DNA of 11,970 bases from DATMBL01 sp035559295 (GCA_035559295.1 DATMBL010000274.1:1-11970), one strand, 5' to 3'. Shown: positions 1 to 10,240, counted from the first letter of the stretch. Translations and numbers: made by a program. The notes: generated from the sequence alone by a model not told the origin.

Positions 1-3378
<3,378 letters not shown>

Positions 3379-3384
<6 letters not shown>

Positions 3385-3394
3385 TGCGCTACCG
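3379..3394 (+). other. Short hairpin spanning the stop codon of the hybrid kinase
   Basis: CGGTAG (3379-3384) and CTACCG (3389-3394) form a perfect 6-bp stem with a TGCG loop, and the TAG stop lies inside the left arm. No T-run follows, so it is not a standard intrinsic terminator. It could be chance or could affect coupling to the next gene, which starts 80 bp later. Confidence 0.3.
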
Positions 3395-3464
3395 CGAGGG
3401 AAGCTTGAACGGCGGGAGCAATCTGGTAGGGGTGAAAAGTCAGAGTCGATAGCGTGGAGGCGCG

Positions 3465-4586
3465 ATGAACGAAACCGTCAACATCTTGCTCGTCGATGAT
3501 GATGTACGCAACCTCGATGCGCTGGAAGCGATCCTCCAGGCCCCCGATTACCGGCTTTTTCGAGCGCGGTCGGCCAACGAAGCCCTGTTGACGCTGCTCT
3601 CGGAAGAATTCGCCGTCATCATTCTCGATATTCGCATGCCGGACGTGAACGGCATCGAGCTCGCGCAGCTCATCAAGCAGCGCAAGAAAAATCAGCACGT
3701 GCCGATCATTTTTCTCACGGCCTACTACCAGGAAGACAAAGATATCCTCGAAGGCTACGGCGCCGGCGCCGTGGACTATCTCAGCAAGCCCGTGAATCCG
3801 CTGATTCTGCGGTCCAAGGTCGAAGTGTTCGTCGATCTGTTCCGCAAGACCGGCCGCCTCGCGGCGATGAACCGAGCCATGGAAAGCGAAATCGAGCAGC
3901 GGGTGGCGCAGCTCGAAGCTTCGCTCCGTGAAAAAGAGATCCTACTGAAGGAGATCCATCACCGGGTCAAAAACAACCTCCAGATCATTTCGAGCCTGTT
4001 GAGCCTGCAGGCGCAGAAAGTCCAGGAACCGCATGTCCAGACGTTGTTTCGCCAAGCGCGCGACCGCGTGCGCTCCATGGCGCTGGTGCACGAGAATCTT
4101 TACCAGTCGCCGGATCTGGCGCGCGCCGAGCTGGCGCAATACGCGCGCGCGCTCATGCAGTCGCTGTTCGAAGCGTATGGCGACGCGGCGGCAAACGTGC
4201 GGTTGCGCCTCGAACTCGAGCCCGTCCGCTTGCCGGTCGACGTGGCGATCCCGTGCGGTTTGATCCTCAACGAACTTGCGACCAACGCGCTGAAACATGC
4301 GTTCAAGGGCCGCCCCAAGGGCGAGATCACCGTCGTGCTGCAGAAGGCCGACCACGGCACGATCCGGCTGAAGGTCCAGGATAACGGCACGGGCTTGCCT
4401 CCCGGCCTCGATTGGCGCCAGGGCGGCGCCCTCGGGCTGCGCTTGGTCAACATGCTGACCGAGCAATTGAACGGCACCCTGGAGGTCGAAAACGGCAACG
4501 GCACGACGTTCCAGTTGACCCTGCCGGCCCCGGGCCCCGAGTCGAGCGCCGGTTCGAGCGAGACAACTTCTAAATCAAGCCGGTGA
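3465..4586 (+). CDS. Receiver-HisKA_2-HATPase histidine kinase
   Basis: The protein has 373 residues. An N-terminal CheY-like receiver (about 5-120) carries the acidic pair in LLVDDD, phosphorylatable Asp55 (ILDIRMPD), Thr85 and Lys108 (SKPV). A charged coiled coil (130-160) leads to a HisKA_2 dimerisation domain with EIHHRVKNN at 163-171; by alignment with HWE/HisKA_2 kinases the second His (His166) is the likely phosphoacceptor. The ATPase domain has an N-box (NELATNALKHAF), DNGTGLP and a GLRLV box. There is no signal peptide or membrane helix, so it is probably cytoplasmic. The receiver is at the front, which suggests that phosphate arriving from another kinase, perhaps the upstream triple-receiver protein, tunes this kinase's activity (inference). 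The start is supported by GGAGG at 3456-3460. The C-terminal 20 residues are Ser/Thr-rich and probably disordered. Confidence 0.94.
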   Translation: MNETVNILLVDDDVRNLDALEAILQAPDYRLFRARSANEALLTLLSEEFAVIILDIRMPDVNGIELAQLIKQRKKNQHVPIIFLTAYYQEDKDILEGYGAGAVDYLSKPVNPLILRSKVEVFVDLFRKTGRLAAMNRAMESEIEQRVAQLEASLREKEILLKEIHHRVKNNLQIISSLLSLQAQKVQEPHVQTLFRQARDRVRSMALVHENLYQSPDLARAELAQYARALMQSLFEAYGDAAANVRLRLELEPVRLPVDVAIPCGLILNELATNALKHAFKGRPKGEITVVLQKADHGTIRLKVQDNGTGLPPGLDWRQGGALGLRLVNMLTEQLNGTLEVENGNGTTFQLTLPAPGPESSAGSSETTSKSSR

Positions 4587-4646
4587 TCGATCAGCCGCAA
4601 GCCAGCCTGAGCAGTCGCGCATGCCGGGCGCGAGCGGGAGATCTCG

Positions 4647-6233
4647 TTGAGCAAAGCAAAAATCCTGATCGTTGAAGACGAATTCGTCGTCGCGGAAGAT
4701 CTGGCATCGATGCTGGCGAACCTCGGTTACGAGGTCGTCGGAAGGGCGGCGGAAGGAGGAAAAGCGATCGCGCTGGCCTGCGCCGTCCGCCCGGATCTGA
4801 TCCTCATGGATGTTCGGCTGAACGGGCTCATGGACGGCATAGAAGCAACGGAGAGAATCCGCCAGGCGTGTGATGTTCCGGTCGTGTTTCTCACCGCCCA
4901 CTCCGATTCGCGCACGCTCGAGCGCGCGCAGATGACCGAGCCGTTCGGCTATATTCTGAAGCCGTTTAGCGAACGCGAGCTCAACACCCAGATCCAGCTC
5001 GCACTCTACAAGCATCGGACCGAACAGGCGCTACGGCGGGCCAACGCGTCGCTCGAGCAGCAGGTAGCCGAACGCACGAAGGAGCTGATGCGCTCGCGCG
5101 AAAGGCTCCGCGCGCTCGTCTCCGAGCTGACTTTGGCCGGCGAGCGCGAACGGCGACGCGTGGCGGTTGAACTCCACGATCACCTCACGCAGCTGCTCGT
5201 GGTTTCGCGCATGGGCGTGACGCGCGCCAAACAACTGGTTCACGATCCCAAGCTCGCGCAAGCGCTCGCGGAAACCGATGAGTCCCTGGAGCAGGCTTTG
5301 CGCTACACCCGCACGCTCATGGCCGAGCTGAGCCCGAGGGTGCTCTACGAGCTGGGGCTGCCCTCGGCGCTGCAGTGGCTCGGCGAGCAGATGCAAAAGC
5401 ACGGGCTCGAAGTTCAAGTGAAGATTCTCAACGACAGCGTTCCCGTCTCCGAGGACCAGGCGATCTTCATGTTTCAATGCGTGCGCGAGCTGCTCTGGAA
5501 CGTCATCAAGCACGCCGGAACACGGGTTGCCACGGTTACGTATCAGCCGGGGGAGCGCGAGATCACGATCGCCGTAGCCGATCGAGGTAAGGGTTTCGAT
5601 CCGGCCGTGTTGCAGCGCGGCCCCGGACTCGGCGGCCAGTTCGGCCTGTTTAGTATCCGCGAACGGTTGGAGCTCCAAGGAGGCGGCTTTGAAGTGACGT
5701 CCTCACCCGGACAGGGCGCGTCTGTTACGTTGAAGTTGCCCCGGGCTGCCCCAAAGGCCTCGGAGGTCGCGAGCATGGCGGGTAACTACCATTTACATCA
5801 GCGAAATGCCGGCGGCGAATTACCGCAAGCGGCCGAGGAGCGCGTGATCCGCGTCGCGCTGGTCGATGATCACCAAATGGTGCGTCAAGGGCTGCGTTCC
5901 GTGCTGGAAGAGTACCCGGAGCTGGCCGTCGTGGGCGAAGCCGCCAATGGCCTTGAAGCGATCGAGATCGCGCGCAAGCTCGAACCCGATGTGGTCGTCA
6001 TGGATCTCAATCTTCCGATCGTCAACGGCATCGAAGCGACGCGGCGGATCATGCAGGAGCGGCCCTCGACGATCGTTATCGGTCTCTCCTTCGGCAGCGA
6101 TGCCTACGTGCTGAAAGCGATGAAGGCTGCCGGCGCGGTCACGTGCATCACGAAGGAGCGGGCGGTAGAGGAGCTCTACCGGACGATCAAGAGCTCGGTC
6201 GAACTGCAAGCGGCCATCCAGGCGAGGGCGTGA
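4647..6233 (+). CDS. Receiver-HisKA_3-HATPase-receiver hybrid kinase (TTG start)
   Basis: The protein has 528 residues. The N-terminal receiver (about 4-120) has IVEDE, Asp55 (LMDVRLNG), Thr84 and Lys105 (GYILKPF). A helical linker (about 118-165) precedes a HisKA_3 domain with the ELHDH motif, His177. The HATPase keeps the N-box Asn285 (WNVIKHA), the DRGKGF box at 312-317 and a GLFSIRER motif. A second receiver (about 400-515) is of the NarL/FixJ kind (VALVDDHQMVRQGLR, Asp453, Ser481, Lys503), but the protein stops without a LuxR-type helix-turn-helix. The start is TTG at 4647, chosen because GGGAG sits at 4636-4640, six bases upstream, and because the receiver's first strand follows directly. 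HisKA_3 kinases normally phosphorylate NarL-type regulators, so the regulator at 7238 is a plausible partner (inference). The stop overlaps the next start in TGATG, implying translational coupling. Confidence 0.94.
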   Translation: MSKAKILIVEDEFVVAEDLASMLANLGYEVVGRAAEGGKAIALACAVRPDLILMDVRLNGLMDGIEATERIRQACDVPVVFLTAHSDSRTLERAQMTEPFGYILKPFSERELNTQIQLALYKHRTEQALRRANASLEQQVAERTKELMRSRERLRALVSELTLAGERERRRVAVELHDHLTQLLVVSRMGVTRAKQLVHDPKLAQALAETDESLEQALRYTRTLMAELSPRVLYELGLPSALQWLGEQMQKHGLEVQVKILNDSVPVSEDQAIFMFQCVRELLWNVIKHAGTRVATVTYQPGEREITIAVADRGKGFDPAVLQRGPGLGGQFGLFSIRERLELQGGGFEVTSSPGQGASVTLKLPRAAPKASEVASMAGNYHLHQRNAGGELPQAAEERVIRVALVDDHQMVRQGLRSVLEEYPELAVVGEAANGLEAIEIARKLEPDVVVMDLNLPIVNGIEATRRIMQERPSTIVIGLSFGSDAYVLKAMKAAGAVTCITKERAVEELYRTIKSSVELQAAIQARA

Positions 6234-7126
6234 TGAGCGGCGAGAACCGCCATCCTGAAGATAATCTCGCGCTCGCGATTCGAAAGGTCGAGCAAACGCT
6301 GAAAGTGCTCTCGGGGGCGGCTTCGTCGTGCGGCGATGTGGAACTCGCGGGAGCGGTCCGGGAGCTGGGCGAAAGCCTCGCCGAAGCAAGGAGCGCGGTT
6401 GGGGCGCTCAGCCCGCAAGTGAGACGAGGCGGCATGGGGCTAGAAGCGCAAATCGGCGCGATCACGCCGGCTCAGTTGCGCGCGCTTTACCGGCGGCAGC
6501 AGGGCTCGGAGGAACGGCAGCGCGCCGAGCTGGCGCGCGAGCTTCACGATCAGTTGGGTAGCGCGTTGACGGCATTCAAACTCGATCTCCACTGGGTCAT
6601 GGCGCGCATACCGATGGGAATCGACGCGGTGCGCGAGCGGCTGAGCGGTATGGCGCAACTCGTGGATCGGACCGTGGAATCGGTGGCACGACTCGAAGCG
6701 CGGCTCCGGCCAAGGCTTCTCGCGGACTTCGGCTTGATCGCCGCGATCGAATGGCAGGCTCAGGAGTTCGAGCGCCGGACTGGCATCCGCTGTCGAGCGG
6801 ACTTGCCGCAGCCGGTCGAGCTCGACCGGCAGCTTTCGATCGCGCTCTTCCGCATCTTCGAGGAGGCTTTGAGCCGAATTGCGCGAGATTCCAACGCCAC
6901 CGAAGTGACGGTTACGCTGCGCTTGGAGGGCGGCGACATACTGCTCGAAGTCGAGGATAACGGCGCCTGTTCCGGGCGCGACCGGTCGAGCGAGGACGCA
7001 TCGACGGGGCTGCTCCGGATGGAGGAGCGGGCTTTCGCCTTCGGAGGAAACTTGGAGCTGGTCGCAAAACCGGAAGAAGGCCGCCGGATGATTCTCAAAA
7101 TGCCGGCGACCCCTGAGGTCCCATGA
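6233..7126 (+). CDS. HisKA_3-type sensor kinase with degenerate ATP-binding motifs
   Basis: The protein has 297 residues. ATG at 6233 overlaps the previous stop (TGATG), with a GAGGG stretch at 6224-6228; upstream in-frame codons lie inside the preceding gene. Residues 1-75 are helical with no recognised domain. A HisKA_3 dimerisation domain follows with ERAELARELHDQLG-like spacing and phosphoacceptor His105. The ATPase-like domain (about 195-290) is altered: the N-box reads EEALSRIARD, so the usual Asn is Arg215 and the usual His is Asp219. In the G1 box Asp242-Asn243-Gly244 remain, but the second Gly is Cys246. The GLLRMEERA motif is kept. No membrane segment is seen. With the Mg-coordinating Asn gone, autophosphorylation may be poor; the protein could act as a phosphatase, a scaffold, or a heterodimer partner of the intact HisKA_3 kinase upstream (inference). 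Family assignment is secure; activity is uncertain. Confidence 0.9.
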   Translation: MSGENRHPEDNLALAIRKVEQTLKVLSGAASSCGDVELAGAVRELGESLAEARSAVGALSPQVRRGGMGLEAQIGAITPAQLRALYRRQQGSEERQRAELARELHDQLGSALTAFKLDLHWVMARIPMGIDAVRERLSGMAQLVDRTVESVARLEARLRPRLLADFGLIAAIEWQAQEFERRTGIRCRADLPQPVELDRQLSIALFRIFEEALSRIARDSNATEVTVTLRLEGGDILLEVEDNGACSGRDRSSEDASTGLLRMEERAFAFGGNLELVAKPEEGRRMILKMPATPEVP

Positions 7127-7237
7127 CGCCTCAGCGTTGCATCGTATCACGGCAAGACGAAATGGAGCACCGTCGGACGCGGTCAACACCGTGCGAGAGC
7201 CTGGGGGATTGCGCGCCGGCGCCCGCAGCCCGCGTTC
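7127..7237 (+). other. Short leader before the response regulator
   Basis: These 111 bp separate the degenerate kinase from the NarL-type regulator. The hexamer CACCGT occurs twice (7168-7173 and 7187-7192), 19 bp apart. The regulator's frame stays open back to the kinase's TGA without an ATG, GTG or TTG. No convincing sigma-70 promoter or terminator was found, so the regulator may be transcribed with the kinases. Confidence 0.4.
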
Positions 7238-7867
7238 ATGGCTAAGATACTGCTCGTCGAAGACCATCCTATTTTCCGGCGCGGGCTACGGGATATTCTC
7301 GATGGCAAGCCCCCTTTTACTTACATTGGTGAGGCCGAAGACGCGGCTAAGGCTTTGCAGTTGTTGCGTAAAGAAAGCTGGGATGCCCTCGTCATGGACG
7401 TCAATCTGCCGGGAAAAAGCGGCCTTGAGCTGTTGAAAGAGTTGAAGCTTTCCCACCCAAAGCTCCCCGTTTTGGTCCTGAGCGTCTACCCTGAAGACCA
7501 GTATGCGCTGCGCATGCTCAAAGCCGGAGCGTCCGGGTATCTTACGAAAAACCGCACCCCGGAGGAGCTGGTGGCGGCGCTCACCAAGCTGTTGCAAGGG
7601 AGAAAGTACGTCAGCGAATCGCTGGTGGAGAAGGTCATTTCCGAGTTCGAGGCCGGGGAACCCGCGTATCGGGCTCTCTCGGATCGCGAATTCGAAGTTC
7701 TGCGGCTGATCGCTGCCGGCAAGCCGCCGAAAGACATTGCGGCGCAACTCCATATCAGCACGCGCACGGTGAACACCTACCGGGCACGCCTGTTGCAAAA
7801 ACTCAATCTCAAGAACAACGCGGAGCTGGTGCGCTATGTCATTGATAACCAGCTGTTCTCCGAATGA
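7238..7867 (+). CDS. NarL/FixJ-family response regulator with LuxR-type helix-turn-helix
   Basis: The protein has 209 residues, the normal family length. The receiver (about 1-120) has LLVEDH, phosphorylatable Asp54 (VMDVNLPG), Ser82 and Lys104 (YLTKN). A LuxR/GerE helix-turn-helix occupies about 146-207, with LSDREFEVLRLIAAGK, then DIAAQLHISTRTVNTYRARL holding the recognition helix, then the terminal helix with NNAELVRYV. Phosphorylation is expected to promote dimerisation and DNA binding. It is the only DNA-binding protein among the five signalling genes and so is the likely end point of the phosphorelay; HisKA_3 kinases, two of which lie just upstream, are the usual partners. ATG at 7238 is the only start in this frame after the kinase stop, but no clear Shine-Dalgarno sequence precedes it, suggesting weak or coupled translation. 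Target genes cannot be read from the sequence. Confidence 0.95.
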   Translation: MAKILLVEDHPIFRRGLRDILDGKPPFTYIGEAEDAAKALQLLRKESWDALVMDVNLPGKSGLELLKELKLSHPKLPVLVLSVYPEDQYALRMLKAGASGYLTKNRTPEELVAALTKLLQGRKYVSESLVEKVISEFEAGEPAYRALSDREFEVLRLIAAGKPPKDIAAQLHISTRTVNTYRARLLQKLNLKNNAELVRYVIDNQLFSE

Positions 7868-8081
7868 GCTCGCGCGGAAGCGGCGCGTGTAAGCAAAAAC
7901 AGGACATCCACCGCGAAGCTTTGCTACAGCAAAATCAGCCATTAGCGGATAGCCGCATTCTAAAACCCTGCCTATAAGTGTACTGTCGGTATTCTAATTT
8001 TTACTGATTTCAGGCGCGGCGGACGGCGATCGAGCGCGTTAGGGTCATGGCCGTTGCACGAGCGCACTGCGGGGAGGCGTT
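7868..8081 (+). promoter_or_regulatory. AT-rich intergenic region, probable promoter of the guanylyltransferase unit
   Basis: This 214-bp gap contains a stretch (about 7956-8010) clearly richer in A and T than the neighbouring genes. ATTCTAA occurs at 7957-7963 and 7991-7997, 34 bp apart. TCTAAT at 7993-7998 matches a -10 box in five of six bases, but no good -35 box stands at 16-18 bp. Small stems at 7871-7887 and 7920-7933 are too short and lack T-runs for a confident terminator. The composition break suggests a new transcript starts here. Confidence 0.4.
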
Positions 8082-9287
8082 ATGCCGATCAAGGAAAACA
8101 TTCGGTGCGCGATCGTCATGGCGGGCGGAGATGGCGAAAGATTGCGTCCTTTCGTCCGCGAATTACGCCAGAGCGCCTTACCCAAGCAGTACGTGAACGT
8201 CATCGGCCGGCGATCGATGCTCGAGCATACCATCGATCGCGCGCAGCGCATCATTCCTCTCAAACAGATCGTCGCCGTAGTAAGCGAAAGCCACTTGGAA
8301 TTTTCCGAAGCCCGGCAGCAGCTCACCGCGTTGCCGCGAGAATCGGTGGTGATTCAGCCCCTCAACCGGGGCACTTGGCCCGGCATCCTGCTGCCGCTCG
8401 CGCGCGTTTACGAAAGATATCCGGAGGCGACGGTTGTTCTTTTTCCTTCGGATCATTTCGTCCTGCAGGAAGATCTCTTTTTGGCCCATGTGATGCTTGC
8501 AATGCAACGGGTCGAGGAACAACAACCGGAACGCATGGTTCTTCTGGGCGCCCCGGCCGACCGGCCTGACCCTGAGTTCGGCTACATCGTAACCCGCGCG
8601 CTGCGCCGCGCAGCGCCGCTCGCGAACCTATCACCCCTCAAAGAATTTTGCGCGGCACGGGGCGGCCTCGGGCTCGAATTCGGGCAAATCGGCGCGCTTT
8701 TGCGGCGCGGCTCCTTCGCTTCCGACTTCCTGACGATCAAAGAGTTCATCGAAAAGCCTGCACTCGAACAAGCGCGTGAGCTGGTATCGAAAAACGCCCT
8801 GTGGAACACCGGCATTCTCGTCGCCAAAGCCACAGCCTTGGTGCGTTATACGCGCGAGCTGGCGCCGGATCTCTACCGCGAGTTCCTCCGCATGAAGAAA
8901 CTCGTCGGGAGCGCGGCGGGAAAAAGCGAGCTCAAGCGGCTTTATCAGGGCATGCGGCAGAGGGATCTGTCGCGGGACTTCCTGGCGGCCTTGCCGCACC
9001 GTTATCCGCTTTGCCTGCTGGCGTTGCCGCTTGAGCAGGTCTTGTGGAGCGATTGGGGCTCGAAAGAGCGCTTGCTCGCCGCGCTCGATGTCACCGGATA
9101 CCGCATGAGGCTCAGGCGTGGCGCGCACGCTGCGCCCGGACGGAACCTCACGCTCGCACGTGACCGGTTTGGCCGCGCCGATTCTCGGCCGGACGCAGGC
9201 GAGGCGAGCGACCGCCCCCTCGCTCCCGAAGGAGCTGCGAGCGCCGCCGTCGGTGAATTTACTCATCAACAGGTCCGAACCCAATGA
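8082..9287 (+). CDS. Mannose-1-phosphate guanylyltransferase-like sugar nucleotidyltransferase
   Basis: The protein has 401 residues. The expected reaction is mannose-1-phosphate plus GTP to GDP-mannose plus pyrophosphate, in the cytoplasm, feeding polysaccharide or glycan synthesis. The Rossmann-like nucleotidyltransferase fold shows AGGDGERLRPF (14-24) with LPKQY (33-37), FPSDHF (121-126), FGYIV (166-170), FIEKP (222-226) and WNTGIL (241-246), and ends near WSDWGSKERLL (322-332). There is no C-terminal cupin, so it is not the bifunctional AlgA/ManC long form. Two oddities are a segment of roughly 30 extra residues (about 175-215) between GYIV and FIEKP, and an Arg/Ala-rich tail of about 60 residues after 340 that fits no known domain. 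GGGGAGG at 8071-8077 supports the start. The sugar specificity is inferred from motifs; another hexose-phosphate is possible. Confidence 0.88.
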   Translation: MPIKENIRCAIVMAGGDGERLRPFVRELRQSALPKQYVNVIGRRSMLEHTIDRAQRIIPLKQIVAVVSESHLEFSEARQQLTALPRESVVIQPLNRGTWPGILLPLARVYERYPEATVVLFPSDHFVLQEDLFLAHVMLAMQRVEEQQPERMVLLGAPADRPDPEFGYIVTRALRRAAPLANLSPLKEFCAARGGLGLEFGQIGALLRRGSFASDFLTIKEFIEKPALEQARELVSKNALWNTGILVAKATALVRYTRELAPDLYREFLRMKKLVGSAAGKSELKRLYQGMRQRDLSRDFLAALPHRYPLCLLALPLEQVLWSDWGSKERLLAALDVTGYRMRLRRGAHAAPGRNLTLARDRFGRADSRPDAGEASDRPLAPEGAASAAVGEFTHQQVRTQ

Positions 9288-9291
9288 CAAC

Positions 9292-9299
9292 AGGAGGAG
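9292..9299 (+). promoter_or_regulatory. Strong Shine-Dalgarno sequence of the outer-membrane protein gene
   Basis: AGGAGGAG lies seven bases before ATG 9307 and just after the preceding stop (9285-9287). It is the strongest ribosome site in the window and decides the start at 9307, rather than an upstream in-frame GTG at 9118 that lies inside the preceding gene. Confidence 0.8.
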
Positions 9300-9306
9300 A
9301 CGATCT

Positions 9307-9876
9307 ATGCAAACACCAATCGGCTTTCGCTTTGCCCTACGGGTAGTTTCGGCACTTTGCGCAGGCGTTCTTTTCTGCAGCCCTGCGACGACGGTTCAAG
9401 CCGGCCCGGTCGCGGGCGATCACGAAGTCGAGGCTTCGGCCGGCTTCTTTCATGCTCAGGGCAGCGACATCGGCTCGCTCAACGCCGAAGTGCATTACGG
9501 TTACTACTTGAGCCCCGGTTGGCAGCTTGGACTCAGGCAGGCCCTTAACTACAACTTCGTCGAAGATGCGACCGATCAGTGGGCGGCGAGCACAACCCCG
9601 TTTCTCGCCTACAACTTCCGCTTAACGGATACCGTGCTGCCGCATCTCGGCGCGTTTATCGGCGCCGTGTGGAACGATCGCGATATCACAGGAACGCTCG
9701 GACCGCAGGTCGGCATCAAATTCTTTTTCTCGCCGCAAACCTACATTGGTCTACGTTACCGCTACGAGTGGTTTTTCAACAAACTCGAACGGGTCGAAGA
9801 TAACGCCGATAACGGCAACCACGTTTTTAACATCGGTTTGGGGTTTGTGTGGGGCGGGAGTGGTCCGAGAAAGTAG
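9307..9876 (+). CDS. Small outer-membrane beta-barrel protein with signal peptide
   Basis: The protein has 189 residues. A Sec signal peptide (basic start, hydrophobic core about 10-25) ends in TTVQA, with likely signal peptidase I cleavage after Ala32. The mature part is made of short alternating hydrophobic/polar strands separated by Gly/Asp/Asn-rich turns, with many aromatic residues (for example VHYGYYLSP, YIGLRYRYEWFF), and closes with a strand reading NIGLGFVW. This pattern and the size fit an eight-stranded barrel of the OmpW/OmpA-barrel type, but no specific family signature was recognised. It starts 19 bp after the guanylyltransferase stop, so the two are probably co-transcribed. Its function is unknown; a role in envelope integrity or polysaccharide surface association is only a guess from context. 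Confidence 0.82.
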   Translation: MQTPIGFRFALRVVSALCAGVLFCSPATTVQAGPVAGDHEVEASAGFFHAQGSDIGSLNAEVHYGYYLSPGWQLGLRQALNYNFVEDATDQWAASTTPFLAYNFRLTDTVLPHLGAFIGAVWNDRDITGTLGPQVGIKFFFSPQTYIGLRYRYEWFFNKLERVEDNADNGNHVFNIGLGFVWGGSGPRK

Positions 9877-9947
9877 TGAATCGGCACAGCTCGACATTAA
9901 AGAGCTGCAAAAATTTCTCACCTTCGGTCGAAACGACCTATCATCGC

Positions 9948-9984
9948 CGGCTGGGTTGACGGCGGCGCCTCGTCAACCCAGCCG
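9948..9984 (+). terminator. Strong inverted repeat, probable transcription terminator
   Basis: CGGCTGGGTTGACG (9948-9961) is the exact reverse complement of CGTCAACCCAGCCG (9971-9984), giving a 14-bp perfect stem around a nine-base loop. It lies 71 bp after the barrel gene's stop and is preceded by a smaller hairpin at 9926-9938. The T-richer stretch (CATTTGATTTTCC) begins only about 11 bases after the stem, so it is not a textbook intrinsic terminator; RNA 3'-end protection or a protein-binding site remain possible. Confidence 0.6.
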
Positions 9985-10153
9985 AGCCGTCCGTCATTTG
10001 ATTTTCCATTGTGACTCTCGAACTTAACGTACCCTACCCATGTAAGAAAGCAGGAGAACGGATTAGCAGACTAGCCGGCCAATCCCATTTCTGAAACATT
10101 CGCTCCGCCTTGGCCGTTGACACCGACGCGATGACCACTTCTACCGACGCCTG

Positions 10154-10181
10154 ATTTCCGCTTCTGTCGTAGAATTTCCGC
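10154..10181 (+). promoter_or_regulatory. Paired ATTTCCGC direct repeats upstream of rlpA
   Basis: ATTTCCGC occurs at 10154-10161 and 10174-10181, exactly 20 bp apart (about two helical turns). The -10-like TAGAAT (10170-10175) overlaps the second copy. This spacing suits a dimeric regulator, but two 8-mers can recur by chance. Confidence 0.25.
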
Positions 10182-10240
10182 CGCGGGTTTTGGCCCGGGG
10201 ATTGCGTGTTCGGGCGCTCCAGAATCCTCGAAATGCGGCT

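Larger units (their letters stand above)
9877..10240. other. 364-bp stretch without a gene between the barrel protein and RlpA
   Basis: No credible coding region is seen on either strand; the long antisense frame here continues through rlpA and is not protein-like. It holds a small hairpin (GGTCG/CGACC, 9926-9938), the strong inverted repeat at 9948-9984, a perfect TTGACA at 10117-10122 without a good -10 partner at 16-18 bp, TAGAAT at 10170-10175, and two copies of ATTTCCGC 20 bp apart. It probably holds the end of one transcript and the promoter of the next. Confidence 0.55.

Noticed and set aside
6143..6232. Upstream extension of the degenerate kinase
   Set aside because: These codons lie within the last receiver of the previous gene. 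TGATG at 6231-6235 gives a normal coupled start.
6440..7267. Antisense frame of 275 codons opposite the degenerate kinase
   Set aside because: It has no domain or ribosome site, and the plus-strand product has clear HisKA_3 family motifs.
9118..9306. N-terminal extension of the barrel protein from GTG 9118
   Set aside because: It overlaps the guanylyltransferase tail, would bury the signal peptide, and is overruled by the strong ribosome site directly before ATG 9307.
9956..9961. TTGACG as a -35 promoter box
   Set aside because: It is part of the inverted-repeat stem and has no -10 box at suitable spacing.
9746..10027. Small plus-strand frame overlapping the end of the barrel gene
   Set aside because: It runs through the inverted repeat, has low-complexity content and lacks a ribosome site.
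10117..10122. Perfect TTGACA as a -35 box for rlpA
   Set aside because: No acceptable -10 box lies 16-18 bp downstream; the better TAGAAT is 47 bp away. It was kept only as a note in the intergenic entry.
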